Source: Dehalobacter alkaniphilus (GTDB lineage Bacteria; Bacillota; Desulfitobacteriia; Desulfitobacteriales; Syntrophobotulaceae). From it: a stretch of 64,000 bases of DNA. The translations under genes were made by a program, and so were the position numbers. This document shows, piece by piece, positions 42,907 to 51,239 of this stretch. Where the stretch lies: contig CP148031.1 of NCBI GenBank assembly GCA_040500365.1, forward strand, positions 1,860,001 through 1,924,000. The letters are read 5' to 3'. Position 1 is the first letter of the stretch. Every line of letters begins with the position of its first letter. The notes below the pieces were generated by a model. That model was given only the letters and a program-made list of their open reading frames with translations, did not search any database and was not told the DNA's origin.

Positions 42907-43641
42907 ATGAGAAATTTAAGAATGACAATCGCCTATGATGGGACCAAATATAAAGGTTGGCAAAAACAAAAAGATACCGATCTGACGATTCAAGGTAAAA
43001 TTGAAACTGTCTTAGCAAAAATGGCAGAGGAGAAGATTCAGGTTATCGGCTGTGGAAGGACAGATGCCGGGGTACACGCCGAAAATTACATTGCTAATTT
43101 CCATACAACATCTACCTTCAAGACCAAGAAGATCTTAGCCTATTTGTATGAATTTTTACCGGAAGATATTGTTGTAAAATCAATGGAAGAAGTATCTGAA
43201 AGATTTCATGCCAGATATAACGTCAAAGCAAAAACGTATGTTTATACCATCAATAATAATAAATTCAGGGATGTATTTAACAGAAAATATACCTATCACT
43301 TAGCGGATAAGCTGGATCTGGAACAAATGAGGACTGCTGCCGAACTGCTCATTGGAACGCATGATTTTCAGAGCTTTACAAATGAGCGCAGTGCTAAATC
43401 CACTGTTAAAACGATCAATTCTATTTTGATTAACGAAAATAAAGGCCTTATTAAAATTGAATTTAACGGTAATAGCTTTCTATGGAATATGCTAAGAATT
43501 ATCGTTGGAACGCTGCTCGAAGTAGGAAAAGGCACGCTGCAGCCGAACGATGTCGAAAAAATCTTACAGGAAAAGAAACGTTGGGAAGCACGGCCCTTGG
43601 CTCAAGCCAAAGGTTTATGCTTAGTCGATGTACAGTACTAA
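42907..43641 (+). CDS. truA: tRNA pseudouridine synthase A
   Basis: It isomerises uridines 38-40 in the tRNA anticodon arm. The protein has 244 residues; the catalytic Asp is in GCGRTDAGVHA, and the C-terminal FLWNMLRIIVGTLLEVG helix is typical. AAAGG precedes the ATG. It stands outside the usual ribosomal-protein context (rplM/rpsI), so it may be an extra copy in this genome. Confidence 0.93.
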   Translation: MRNLRMTIAYDGTKYKGWQKQKDTDLTIQGKIETVLAKMAEEKIQVIGCGRTDAGVHAENYIANFHTTSTFKTKKILAYLYEFLPEDIVVKSMEEVSERFHARYNVKAKTYVYTINNNKFRDVFNRKYTYHLADKLDLEQMRTAAELLIGTHDFQSFTNERSAKSTVKTINSILINENKGLIKIEFNGNSFLWNMLRIIVGTLLEVGKGTLQPNDVEKILQEKKRWEARPLAQAKGLCLVDVQY

Positions 43642-43677
43642 CTATTATTATAGTAAAGAGGATAAAATTTAAGATTT

Positions 43678-43715
43678 ACAAATATAAACTGAGGAAACAA
43701 ATATAAACCGAGTAA
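43678..43715. repeat. 19-bp tandem duplication with two mismatches after truA
   Basis: The unit beginning ACAAATATAAAC (43678-43696) is repeated at 43697-43715, directly before the terminator. Confidence 0.7.
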
Positions 43716-43717
43716 GC

Positions 43718-43756
43718 AAAAGGCAAGAATCAACTGTATGGTTCTTACCTTTTTTA
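43718..43756 (+). terminator. Intrinsic terminator after truA
   Basis: AGGCAAGAA (43721-43729) pairs with TTCTTACCT (43742-43750) with one mismatch, followed by a T-run. Confidence 0.75.
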
Positions 43757-43937
43757 TTTGCCTACAGATGGCCTTATACCTCACTCCATGGATGGTAAGG
43801 AGCGGAGATTATGTAATCATAATGAATTAATTGAATTGAACTTTTTCGCTCATACTAAGCTAATGAACAAAAAAATATTTAAATATTTGAATGCTTCTAA
43901 ATAAATGGAGGCACTTGCTAAACGGGAGGCACCTGAA

Positions 43938-44828
43938 ATGAAAACAAAAAGAAAATCAAAAATCCGCAAATGGATGATTTATAGCTTGATCACCCTTGGC
44001 GTTATTAGTGCTGCGTCGGCTTACCTCTTACGACCAGAACCTTTTTCCTATGATAGTGTAACTGCCCAAAAGAGGGATATCACGACCAATTATACATTTT
44101 CTGGAAATATCGAAACCCAAAACCGTCAAACCGTCATGTCAGAAAAAATAATGCAGGTTACAAAGCTTAATTTTCAAGAAGGAGATACGGTTAAAGAAGG
44201 AGATATCTTACTTAAAACAACAACCGGTGAGGCGATAAAAGCCAAAATTAATGGTGAAATAACAAACCTGACCGTGGAAGAGGGGTCCCAGGTCATGGCC
44301 GGTACAATTCTCATGGACATCGTTGATTATGACAACCTTCAAATTAGTATCAAAGTCGATGAATATGATCTCCCTGCCATAAAGACAGGCAACGAAGCAA
44401 ATATTGAAATTGCCGCTATTCAAAAAAAACTGAAGGGAACAATCTGCAGTATTTCCAGAGAAGGTACGGTTGCAGGTGGTGTGACCTACTTTACGGCAGC
44501 TGTAGACATTAATAAAGATCCAAGTCTACGCATCGGCATGACGGCAGAAGTAACCATCCAAAATCAAAAAGCAGTCGGAGTGGTTACCTTGCCCATGTCC
44601 GCGATCCAGTTTGACGCTAACAACACGCCCTTCGTCTTCAAAGAAGGGGAACGCAATACCGTCGTGCATACGGAGATTACTACCGGTGTTAATGACGGCC
44701 AAACCGTAGAAATCAAAAAAGGGGTAGCCGTAGGAGAAACTATCTATTATCCCAAAACAACGACAGCAAATAATTTGACCTTTGGCGGCAGAATGCAAGG
44801 AGGCCAGATCAATGACGGAAATCTTTAA
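43938..44828 (+). CDS. MacA-type membrane fusion (adaptor) protein
   Basis: The 296-residue protein has an N-terminal membrane anchor (WMIYSLITLGVISAASAYLL), a lipoyl-like barrel around EGDTVKEGDILLKTTTGEA, and beta-barrel domains. The alpha-hairpin is very short, common in Gram-positive versions. The ATG at 43938 has GGAGG eight bases before it; the in-frame ATG at 43905 has none. It overlaps the ATPase gene by 17 bp. With the next two genes it forms a MacAB-like exporter for peptides, antibiotics or heme-like molecules; the substrate is unknown. Confidence 0.87.
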   Translation: MKTKRKSKIRKWMIYSLITLGVISAASAYLLRPEPFSYDSVTAQKRDITTNYTFSGNIETQNRQTVMSEKIMQVTKLNFQEGDTVKEGDILLKTTTGEAIKAKINGEITNLTVEEGSQVMAGTILMDIVDYDNLQISIKVDEYDLPAIKTGNEANIEIAAIQKKLKGTICSISREGTVAGGVTYFTAAVDINKDPSLRIGMTAEVTIQNQKAVGVVTLPMSAIQFDANNTPFVFKEGERNTVVHTEITTGVNDGQTVEIKKGVAVGETIYYPKTTTANNLTFGGRMQGGQINDGNL

Positions 44829-45495
44829 GATGCAAGATGTTTGTAAAAGCTACTTCATGGGAGAAGAAGAACTTGAAGTTTTGCATCATGTCAATCTTAC
44901 TGTTCGTTCAGGCGAATCCTTATCCATTCTTGGTCCCTCCGGTTCAGGAAAAACTACGCTGATGAATATCATCGGCTGTTTGGATGTCCCGTCAACCGGC
45001 AAATATTTTCTATCCGGCAACGATATCGACGATTTGAATGAGATTGAATTGGCCAGAGTACGGAACAAAGAGATTGGCTTCGTTTTTCAAAACTTTCAAC
45101 TTTTGCCGCGCATGACTGCCCAGCAAAATGTTGAGCTTCCACTCATTTATAGCGGTCTGTCTCCCGTGGAACGCCTAAAACGCTCCAAGGCTATTCTCAC
45201 GCGTGTTGGGCTTCAAGACAAGCTAGAAAGCCTCCCCAATCAACTTTCCGGCGGACAACAACAACGGGTGGCCATCGCCCGGGCGATCGTTACCGACCCG
45301 ACTATTCTGCTTGCGGATGAACCAACCGGAGCCTTGGACCAAAAAACCGGCAATCAGGTCATGGATCTTTTCGAAAAATTAAATCATGAAGGCAGAACCA
45401 TCATTATGATAACCCATGATCAAAATATTGCGCGTCACGCCAAACGCCTTGTTCATATTTTGGATGGAAACTTAACAGAGGGGGAGGGAGCTTGA
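44812..45495 (+). CDS. MacB-type ABC transporter, ATP-binding protein
   Basis: Walker A GPSGSGKTT, Q-loop FVFQNFQLLPRMTA, signature LSGGQQQRVAIARA, Walker B ILLADEPTGALD and H-loop ITHDQ are intact. The NFQLLPRMTAQQNVELPL segment is typical of the MacB/LolD group. AAGGAGG (44797-44803) fixes the ATG at 44812 (227 residues). Confidence 0.93.
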   Translation: MTEIFKMQDVCKSYFMGEEELEVLHHVNLTVRSGESLSILGPSGSGKTTLMNIIGCLDVPSTGKYFLSGNDIDDLNEIELARVRNKEIGFVFQNFQLLPRMTAQQNVELPLIYSGLSPVERLKRSKAILTRVGLQDKLESLPNQLSGGQQQRVAIARAIVTDPTILLADEPTGALDQKTGNQVMDLFEKLNHEGRTIIMITHDQNIARHAKRLVHILDGNLTEGEGA

Positions 45496-45496
45496 T

Positions 45497-46669
45497 ATGC
45501 TGTGGGAAAGTATCAGGATGTCCTGGAAAAACATCGTCACCAATAAACTTCGCTCGTTCTTAACCATGCTGGGAATTATCATTGGCGTGGCCTCAATCAT
45601 TGCCCTTATAACCATTGTTCAGGGTGCGACCAACAGCATCAGTCAACAAGTGACCTCCCTCGGCGCTAATAAAATTACGGTCAATGCAATGGGTACTCCG
45701 CTGAAACAAGGACTAAACGAGGAAGATATGAAAAATATTGCTCACCTTAAAAATATCAAAGGCGTATCACCGACTGTGTTAACCAAAACCAATATTGTTT
45801 ACCAGGACCAAGTCAAAGAAGATATCAATGTTCAGGGAAAAAATGAGGTGTACTTTCAATCGAATAAAAGTCTGCTCCAATCAGGCAGAGCCATCAATAT
45901 CCTGGATATTCAGAGTAAAAACCAGGTTGCCGTTATCGGGCAGGAACTTGTAACCGCACTCTTTTATGGTGTCGACCCCCTTGGAAAAAACCTGATCATC
46001 AATGGAACAACTTATCAGATCATTGGTACAATGGCTCCATCAAGCGGTTTTAGCGCCACCTCCACAAATGACACAATCGTGATCCCGTATACGACTGCAC
46101 TTCGCAGTCTGGGTGTAAAAAACATCACTGCTCTTGATGTCTTTTTAGTGGATACAAGCTTAGCCGATGATACGGTATTGGACATTAAAGGGGTTTTAAA
46201 CGCTGCTTTTAACTATAACGATCAGGCTTACTCTGTGTTTAACATGGGAGATATTATTGCTTCTTTTCAGTCTATGATGGGGATGATGTCACTGCTCTTA
46301 GGAGGAATTGCCGCTATTTCCCTGGTTGTAGGCGGGATTGGGATCATGAATATGATGCTGGTATCGATTACCGAGCGCACGACGGAAATCGGTTTGCGCA
46401 AAGCCCTGGGAGCCACCCCGAATAGAATCCAGGTGCAATTTTTAATCGAATCGATCTTTCTCTCCATTTTTGGCGGGCTCATCGGCTTGATTTTGGGAAG
46501 TGTCATCGCCTTTATTGCTTCCACCCTGATTGGTGTCGGTTACACCATGCAATTATCCACCGTTATCTTAGCGGTAGGGTTTTCAGCTGTCGTCGGAATT
46601 ATCTTTGGCTATATGCCTGCGAGAAGAGCCAGTAAATTAAACCCGATTGACGCTCTGAGAAGTCTTTAG
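45497..46669 (+). CDS. MacB-type ABC transporter, permease (FtsX-like)
   Basis: The 390-residue protein has one N-terminal membrane helix (LRSFLTMLGIIIGVASIIALITIV), a large extracellular MacB_PCD domain (about 45-240) and three C-terminal helices with the FtsX motif GGIGIMNMMLVSITERTTEIGLRKALGA. It starts 2 bases after the ATPase stop. Its stop abuts the convergent deiminase-like gene with no spacer. Confidence 0.93.
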   Translation: MLWESIRMSWKNIVTNKLRSFLTMLGIIIGVASIIALITIVQGATNSISQQVTSLGANKITVNAMGTPLKQGLNEEDMKNIAHLKNIKGVSPTVLTKTNIVYQDQVKEDINVQGKNEVYFQSNKSLLQSGRAINILDIQSKNQVAVIGQELVTALFYGVDPLGKNLIINGTTYQIIGTMAPSSGFSATSTNDTIVIPYTTALRSLGVKNITALDVFLVDTSLADDTVLDIKGVLNAAFNYNDQAYSVFNMGDIIASFQSMMGMMSLLLGGIAAISLVVGGIGIMNMMLVSITERTTEIGLRKALGATPNRIQVQFLIESIFLSIFGGLIGLILGSVIAFIASTLIGVGYTMQLSTVILAVGFSAVVGIIFGYMPARRASKLNPIDALRSL

Positions 46670-47602
46670 TTAAAGATTAGAGTCTCGCCAAACACGCAAA
46701 GTCAGGCAGCGGAGACTTCCGCCCCCAGCTAATAAGGCCTCAGGATGGAAGGGGATCATTTCCACCCCTCTGCGGCTCAGCTCATTTTGAGTTCTAAGAT
46801 TTAAGGCAATATCATAATGGATGAGAATATTGGCATCCACAGAAACAAAACTGCAGCCCCATAACTGCTGTTCCTGGTCGGAAATATCAATAAGTTCCAT
46901 TTCCCGGCGAGCAAGATAATCCCGTATATTAATTTCCGTGCGCTGCTTTTCGGTAATCAGATATGTTTTCAAAAAAGCCGGCAAATAAGCTAAGGCCAGA
47001 CTTTCACTGATTCTGCCAAAAATCATATCAGGGTGCATATACCGTCTTTCCTGGGGAATCTCCGCATAGATGATCTGCGGAAAAAGATGGAGTGCTTTAT
47101 TAAAAAATTCTTCGAGTGTTTTTTGAGCATGCCGCTCGGTATCCGCTAAAAAAAGAATTTCAGGCGAAATTGCCAGACACCCTTCAAATTGATCCTCACC
47201 CTCAAAGGCATGAAAGATGGGAATGCCGAGATTCTCCAGAGCTTCTCCGACAACCGTTTCTTCGCCTGCGCGGCTGCCAGGGCACATCTTGGAGAGGATA
47301 GCTCCTTGACTTGTAATCAGGCAAGTATCATTAAGATAGGGTAAATTCGGTAGAGAATCCATGAGCGTTCTATTCTTCTGTACATAATCCTGAAGGTTAA
47401 GTACCTCAATTCCTTGAGAGCGCAGAAGGTCAGCATACCGGTCATGTTCCAACTGATATTGAAAAATATCAGGGACAAAATTAAATAAGCATTCCTGATA
47501 ATTCGCCGGATTGACTAAATTCAGAGACTGTTGGGGCTTATGAAGAATGACTTTACGTAAACGAGCTAATTTTTCGGTACCAAATACTTTAATATGTTTC
47601 AA
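46670..47602 (-). CDS. Arginine deiminase/amidinotransferase superfamily protein
   Basis: From the TTG at 47602 (AAGGGGGAA five bases before) the protein has 310 residues. The guanidino-group-modifying fold is shown by the C-terminal catalytic Cys near 299 in GGGSLRCLT, the His-x-Asp region YMHPDMIF and the acidic pair FEGEDQF; the NDTCLIT segment fills the place of the ADI RDPF loop. The substrate could be arginine, agmatine or another guanidine, but the changed motifs argue against standard ArcA. There are no arcB or arcC genes nearby. It is convergent and adjacent to the exporter operon. Confidence 0.7.
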   Translation of the reverse strand: MKHIKVFGTEKLARLRKVILHKPQQSLNLVNPANYQECLFNFVPDIFQYQLEHDRYADLLRSQGIEVLNLQDYVQKNRTLMDSLPNLPYLNDTCLITSQGAILSKMCPGSRAGEETVVGEALENLGIPIFHAFEGEDQFEGCLAISPEILFLADTERHAQKTLEEFFNKALHLFPQIIYAEIPQERRYMHPDMIFGRISESLALAYLPAFLKTYLITEKQRTEINIRDYLARREMELIDISDQEQQLWGCSFVSVDANILIHYDIALNLRTQNELSRRGVEMIPFHPEALLAGGGSLRCLTLRVWRDSNL

Positions 47603-47775
47603 ACGGAATTCCCCCTTAAAAAGCAAAATTATATGGATGTAGTATTCACAATAATAGGTATTTTAGAAGTGTATTTTGAACAATAATAGACAAGTGGTGT
47701 TTAACATTATATGATAAAAAAGAAAAATAATTGTCGAAATAGAAAATAGGCCAATAAAGAAAGTGAGATAAACAG

Positions 47776-48633
47776 ATGGCAGTACAGGTTCTAACTGACA
47801 GTACAAGCTATATAAGTAAGGAAATCAAAGAAGAACTAAATATTAGAATGGTATCTTTGAGCCTTTCATTTGGGAGTGACAGTATACGAGAAGTAGATAT
47901 CGATAACGATCTGTTTTATAAAAAAATGGCTTCTTATGGAATTCCGACATCTTCACAGCCTTCTATTGGCGAGTTATATAATGAAATGCTTGCGGTAATC
48001 GAGAAGGGAGATAGCCTCTGCTGTATTTTCTTATCTTCAGAAATGAGCGGGACCTTTTCGACAGGTCAATTAGTGAAAGAGATGGTATTAGAGAAGCATA
48101 AACATGCCAGGATAGAGATCATTGATTCTAGGTCAAATTCTATGCAGTTAGGGTTAGCGGTCATTATGGCTGCAAGAGAAGCAAAAGCGGATAAAACGCT
48201 AGAGGAAGTTAAAGAAGCAGCGTTAGAAAATATTCAAAGAAGTAGGTTCTTATTTATTCCTGAAAATCTCAAATACCTGAAAAAAGGCGGCAGAATTGGC
48301 GGGGCCAGTGCTTTAATTGGTGATTTATTTGGGATTATTCCGATTCTGACTGTGGAAAACGGCATAACAACCGTTGTGACAAAAGTAAGAACGAAGAAAA
48401 AGGCAGTATTATCGATGATTAATATCATGCTGGATAACATAAGCAAATATGGTTTAGGAGAGATCATTATTCATCATATCGATTGTCTGGACGAAGCAAA
48501 GGAACTTGCACAACTGATTAAAGATAAGTTGAAAGTTAACATAGATATCATAGCTATCGGACCGGTCATTGGCCTGCATGTTGGTCCAGGTACCATTGGC
48601 ATTGTTTATTACACGCAAAAAGCATTAAGGTAA
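47776..48633 (+). CDS. DegV family fatty-acid-binding protein
   Basis: The 285-residue protein begins VQVLTDSTSYISKEI, with the fatty-acid carboxylate-binding TS segment (IPTSSQPSIGEL) and CCIFLSSEMSGTFSTGQ. DegV/FakB proteins hold a fatty acid for phosphorylation by the FakA kinase, feeding exogenous fatty acids into phospholipids. No fakA-like gene is close. The start follows AAGTGAG. Confidence 0.9.
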   Translation: MAVQVLTDSTSYISKEIKEELNIRMVSLSLSFGSDSIREVDIDNDLFYKKMASYGIPTSSQPSIGELYNEMLAVIEKGDSLCCIFLSSEMSGTFSTGQLVKEMVLEKHKHARIEIIDSRSNSMQLGLAVIMAAREAKADKTLEEVKEAALENIQRSRFLFIPENLKYLKKGGRIGGASALIGDLFGIIPILTVENGITTVVTKVRTKKKAVLSMINIMLDNISKYGLGEIIIHHIDCLDEAKELAQLIKDKLKVNIDIIAIGPVIGLHVGPGTIGIVYYTQKALR

Positions 48634-48674
48634 TAAAAATAGCTAACTAAAGCCAAAAGATTCTTGAAAGAGCA

Positions 48675-48821
48675 TTATTTACTCTTTTCATGTTTGCCAT
48701 CATGTACACCAATTTTATTGCCGTCAATAATTCCTACATCTGCGTTATCTTTTGGTTTCATTTTTCTTAATTCAGCATTGCTTTTTTCTCTGTCTTTGAT
48801 TCTATTTTTATTATTATCCAT
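48675..48821 (-). CDS. Small hydrophilic protein, 48 residues
   Basis: A complete reverse-strand frame starts at the ATG at 48821 with AGGAAGGG seven bases upstream and ends at 48675. The protein is very polar (MDNNKNRIKDREKSNAELRK at the start, VHDGKHEKSK at the end), with many Asn, Lys, Asp and no cysteines. The composition recalls small acid-soluble or other spore-associated peptides, but I cannot assign it to a family. It is convergent with the degV gene. Confidence 0.55.
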   Translation of the reverse strand: MDNNKNRIKDREKSNAELRKMKPKDNADVGIIDGNKIGVHDGKHEKSK

Positions 48822-49220
48822 AATAATCCCTTCCTTTCACTGAATGAGACTAAGTCAATTTAATATTTGTATAAAAGAAATGAATTATTCAAAGAAAAAT
48901 AACAAGGAATTTGATGAGAAAGAAAATCGAAAGTCTTAAATCCCCTTACAGGTGATTCAGGAAGGGGACGTAGTAAAAATACAAATGCTCAAAAGGGAGA
49001 CGCCGAATGGCTGGAATCCATAACGGATGAAGAATATTACAATTTAAAATAACCTGCAAAGTATATTAATTGATTATAAACCGCTAACAAGTTAGCGGTT
49101 TATGTTTTGCCGAAAAAGGAGCATAAAAAATATATGAGAGAGAAGGAAAACTATGGAAAAATGTCGAATGAATGAAAATATATAATATGTTAGGAAGTGA
49201 TTGGGAAGACCTGGACGTTA
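48822..49220. other. Intergenic stretch with a coding remnant
   Basis: No intact gene is seen. On the plus strand 48920-49052 carries an open frame ending GDAEWLESITDEEYYNLK, but it has no start codon and follows a stop; it looks like a gene remnant. A perfect hairpin follows (49076-49103). The last 40 bases are the presumed 5' exon of the group II intron fragment. Confidence 0.4.
49076..49103. terminator. Perfect 13-bp stem-loop
   Basis: ATAAACCGCTAAC (49076-49088) and GTTAGCGGTTTAT (49091-49103) are perfectly complementary. The 2-base gap forces part of the stem to open as the loop. It ends the remnant to its left. Confidence 0.6.
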
Positions 49221-49470
49221 GTGCGCCATGCAAAGCTTGGTACTTCTTGCAAGGTGAAAGTCCTTGCTGGGAAAGGTCTAGCCAACCACCCATATTGCGT
49301 GTTGCGCCGAAGCTGGAAACAGCAAGGTGAAGCGTACACAGAGAACCATATAGGCCATAGGGAGAACCGTAACTCCTGAAGCACATGTCCCCAGCCCCGT
49401 TAACAAGATAAATGCAGATGGCGACGTGTTTAACGTCACGGAAGCCAACACAGAGGAATCGACAAACGGC
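49221..49470 (+). mobile_element. Truncated 5' part of a group II intron
   Basis: The stretch begins GTGCGCC, the usual group II 5' end. It continues with the domain I signature segments TGCAAGGTGAAAGTCCTTGC, AGCCAACCACCC, GTTGCGCCGAAGCTGGAAAC and GCAAGGTGAAGCGTACAC. It then runs to AACGTCACGGAAGCC and stops near 49470. No reverse transcriptase frame and no domain V/VI are present, so it cannot splice. I recognise it from general familiarity with bacterial group II introns, not from a search. Confidence 0.7.
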
Positions 49471-49497
49471 AAAAAAAAACCTATTGGGCTTGGGCCA

Positions 49498-49725
49498 TTA
49501 TTTGAGGCCCTGCCAAAAGGAAGTTTCACTTATTTGAAGTTGTTTTTGCCTGATTCTTTCCCATAAATTCTTTGGAATTTCTTTACTAATGGCATGGCTT
49601 ATCTTCGTTCTTAGAACGGTCCCATCAATCAATACCTTTTCATAATACCAATGGTCAGTATTTCGAATCATCACCCAACCATTTTTATCGCAGTAACATT
49701 TTAAATCTCCAAATTTTGGTGCCAT
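49498..49725 (-). CDS. HicA-like small protein (putative toxin)
   Basis: The 75-residue protein reads KFGDLKCYCDKNGWVMIRNTDHW and KEIPKNLWERIRQKQLQI. The pattern (helix, GW turn, a conserved His after Thr/Ser-Asp, then a Lys-Glu-Ile-Pro strand and final helix) resembles the HicA double-stranded-RNA-binding fold of mRNA interferases. It starts 2 bases after the stop of the preceding antitoxin-like gene, the order usual for antitoxin-first modules. Toxicity is inference. It is flanked by an intron fragment. Confidence 0.6.
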   Translation of the reverse strand: MAPKFGDLKCYCDKNGWVMIRNTDHWYYEKVLIDGTVLRTKISHAISKEIPKNLWERIRQKQLQISETSFWQGLK

Positions 49726-49727
49726 AT

Positions 49728-50147
49728 TTATAAACCTAAGAGTTTACGAATTTCATCATCATTGTCACAAAGCAAAACTTTTAAAACATAGGGAAAGTGA
49801 TATTTACGGTTCGGTGATTGAAGAAAAAGTTGAGAGCGATCCATGTAATCTTTAGAATATAATTTGAGGTCTTCAATTAAATCGCTGGCAGCTAAATCTA
49901 AAGTTAAGTTATTTGAGTACAGTTCCATAGAATCCAAGGCAAGAGTAATTGAATCATCGTCTTCCTGAATAATTTCAGGGTTTAATTTATAATCTTCTAA
50001 GACCATCTTTAAAAGATCTACTCTGAGCAAGGCAACTTGTTCTGTCTGTTTTCTATTTATAATAGTAGGATTAAAAGAGTTAAATACAGAATCATAAAGA
50101 GTAGAAAATTGGTTTCTAGCCTCAGTGAATTGTAGTTCCGATAACAT
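49728..50147 (-). CDS. Phd/YefM-like antitoxin-like protein
   Basis: The ATG at 50147 has AGGAGG seven bases upstream; the ATG at 50153 is too close to it. The 139-residue protein begins LSELQFTEARNQFSTLYDSV and continues PTIINRKQTEQVALLRVDLL, which matches the Phd/YefM DNA-binding pattern. An acidic C-terminal region could wrap the partner. Pairing a Phd-like antitoxin with a HicA-like toxin is unusual; the more common HicA partner is HicB. Confidence 0.6.
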   Translation of the reverse strand: MLSELQFTEARNQFSTLYDSVFNSFNPTIINRKQTEQVALLRVDLLKMVLEDYKLNPEIIQEDDDSITLALDSMELYSNNLTLDLAASDLIEDLKLYSKDYMDRSQLFLQSPNRKYHFPYVLKVLLCDNDDEIRKLLGL

Positions 50148-50179
50148 TGTCATTCCTCCTTCACCTCCAATATATCATA

Positions 50180-50218
50180 TGATGTACATTGTGTATAGTA
50201 TGACCATTATGTACATAA
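50180..50218. promoter_or_regulatory. Paired TGTACAT palindromes upstream of the toxin-antitoxin-like pair
   Basis: TGATGTACATTG (from 50180) and TTATGTACATAA (50207-50218) are two copies of ATGTACAT, 27 bases apart, starting 33 bases before the antitoxin start. They resemble autoregulatory operators of type II modules. Confidence 0.45.
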
Positions 50219-50404
50219 TATATAAATTTTTTGGAGGGACACTTACATAATAGCGCATTCCCAAAATCCAGGAGAATAGGCAGTAGTAACCAGACTTCGG
50301 GAATACGCGGGACGTTCTACGATTGTGCAAAGACCGCGCCGTCCATGGTGCGGTGAATGAATAGCACAGGTGCTTCGTATACATAGAACAAGGAGAAAGA
50401 GAAA

Positions 50405-51046
50405 ATGAAAAATGCATTTCATATATTTTTAATAACATTGATAATAGCAGGTTTACTGTTAGGCTGCAGCAGCAAAAACATCACCAGTGTAGATAATTCC
50501 AAGCCTTCAGTGCTTGCGGAACCATTAGAACAGGCTTTAAAATTACCAGATGATAAACTGATAGATAAGTTCTGTGCTGGCGTAGATCTCTGCCTGGGTG
50601 ATAGCTTATTATTTGACAACGGCAAAGATATTTCTTCCGAAACATTATTTACCTTTTTCTGCTATATAACCTCTAGCCAAGAATATGGACAGGATTACCA
50701 AAATAAATGGGAAAACAAAGCTGATAACAATTACAGAGTGCCAGTGGCTGATATCAAAGAAATTTTGAACCGATATTTTGATGGCATTAATTTTGACTCT
50801 ACTCAAGTTGATGGTTATCAGGCGCAAACGGAAGAGATTGTCATCGGTGGCCTTGGAGGATTCGGCGGAGGGCGATTCCCGGAACTTATTAAGAAAGAAC
50901 AACTGAATAATGATACTTTGAAGCTAACGGTTGATTATTATGATGATCAGTATAAAACTGTTTTTTACACTAAAGCATATACCATTCGATTTACTGCTAA
51001 TGGCTATCAGTATCTAGCCATTAAAAAGGTATTTGCGAAGGAATAA
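50405..51046 (+). CDS. Lipoprotein of unknown function
   Basis: The N-terminus is a lipoprotein signal peptide with the lipobox LLLGCSS (Cys at about 21). The mature 190 residues are acidic and polar with a Gly-rich loop (GGLGGFGGGRF) and no known domain. AAGGAG precedes the ATG. The upstream 250 bases hold the operator-like sites and two inverted repeats (CGCATTCCC/GGGAATACGCG and ACCGCGCC/GGTGCGGT). It is probably a surface-exposed lipoprotein; the role is unknown. Confidence 0.75.
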   Translation: MKNAFHIFLITLIIAGLLLGCSSKNITSVDNSKPSVLAEPLEQALKLPDDKLIDKFCAGVDLCLGDSLLFDNGKDISSETLFTFFCYITSSQEYGQDYQNKWENKADNNYRVPVADIKEILNRYFDGINFDSTQVDGYQAQTEEIVIGGLGGFGGGRFPELIKKEQLNNDTLKLTVDYYDDQYKTVFYTKAYTIRFTANGYQYLAIKKVFAKE

Positions 51047-51119
51047 AGATCACAGAAGATATTTATCCTAAAGGTGAACTTCATATTAACTATATTCTCC
51101 AAATATAGGAGGCACCTGA

Positions 51120-51239
51120 GTGAACACTAATAAACATATGATTTTGAAAAATGGCGAGGATATTACCTGTGATGTAACTTTTTGCAAGTACAATTCATGT
51201 GAAATTATTAAAACGGCGTATGTGAGCTTTAAATACTGA
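51120..51239 (+). CDS. Possible small protein, 39 residues
   Basis: A GTG at 51120 preceded by AGGAGG at 7-base spacing opens a short frame with three Cys (DITCDVTFCKYNSCEII). It follows the lipoprotein gene by 73 bases. It could be a small peptide or a remnant. Confidence 0.35.
   Translation: MNTNKHMILKNGEDITCDVTFCKYNSCEIIKTAYVSFKY

Noticed and set aside
48920..49052. Small gene ending GDAEWLESITDEEYYNLK
   Set aside because: There is no start codon between the preceding stop and this segment, so it is listed only as a remnant.
49197..49529. Several overlapping open frames on both strands
   Set aside because: They lie within the group II intron fragment, whose structured, GC-rich RNA leaves chance open frames.
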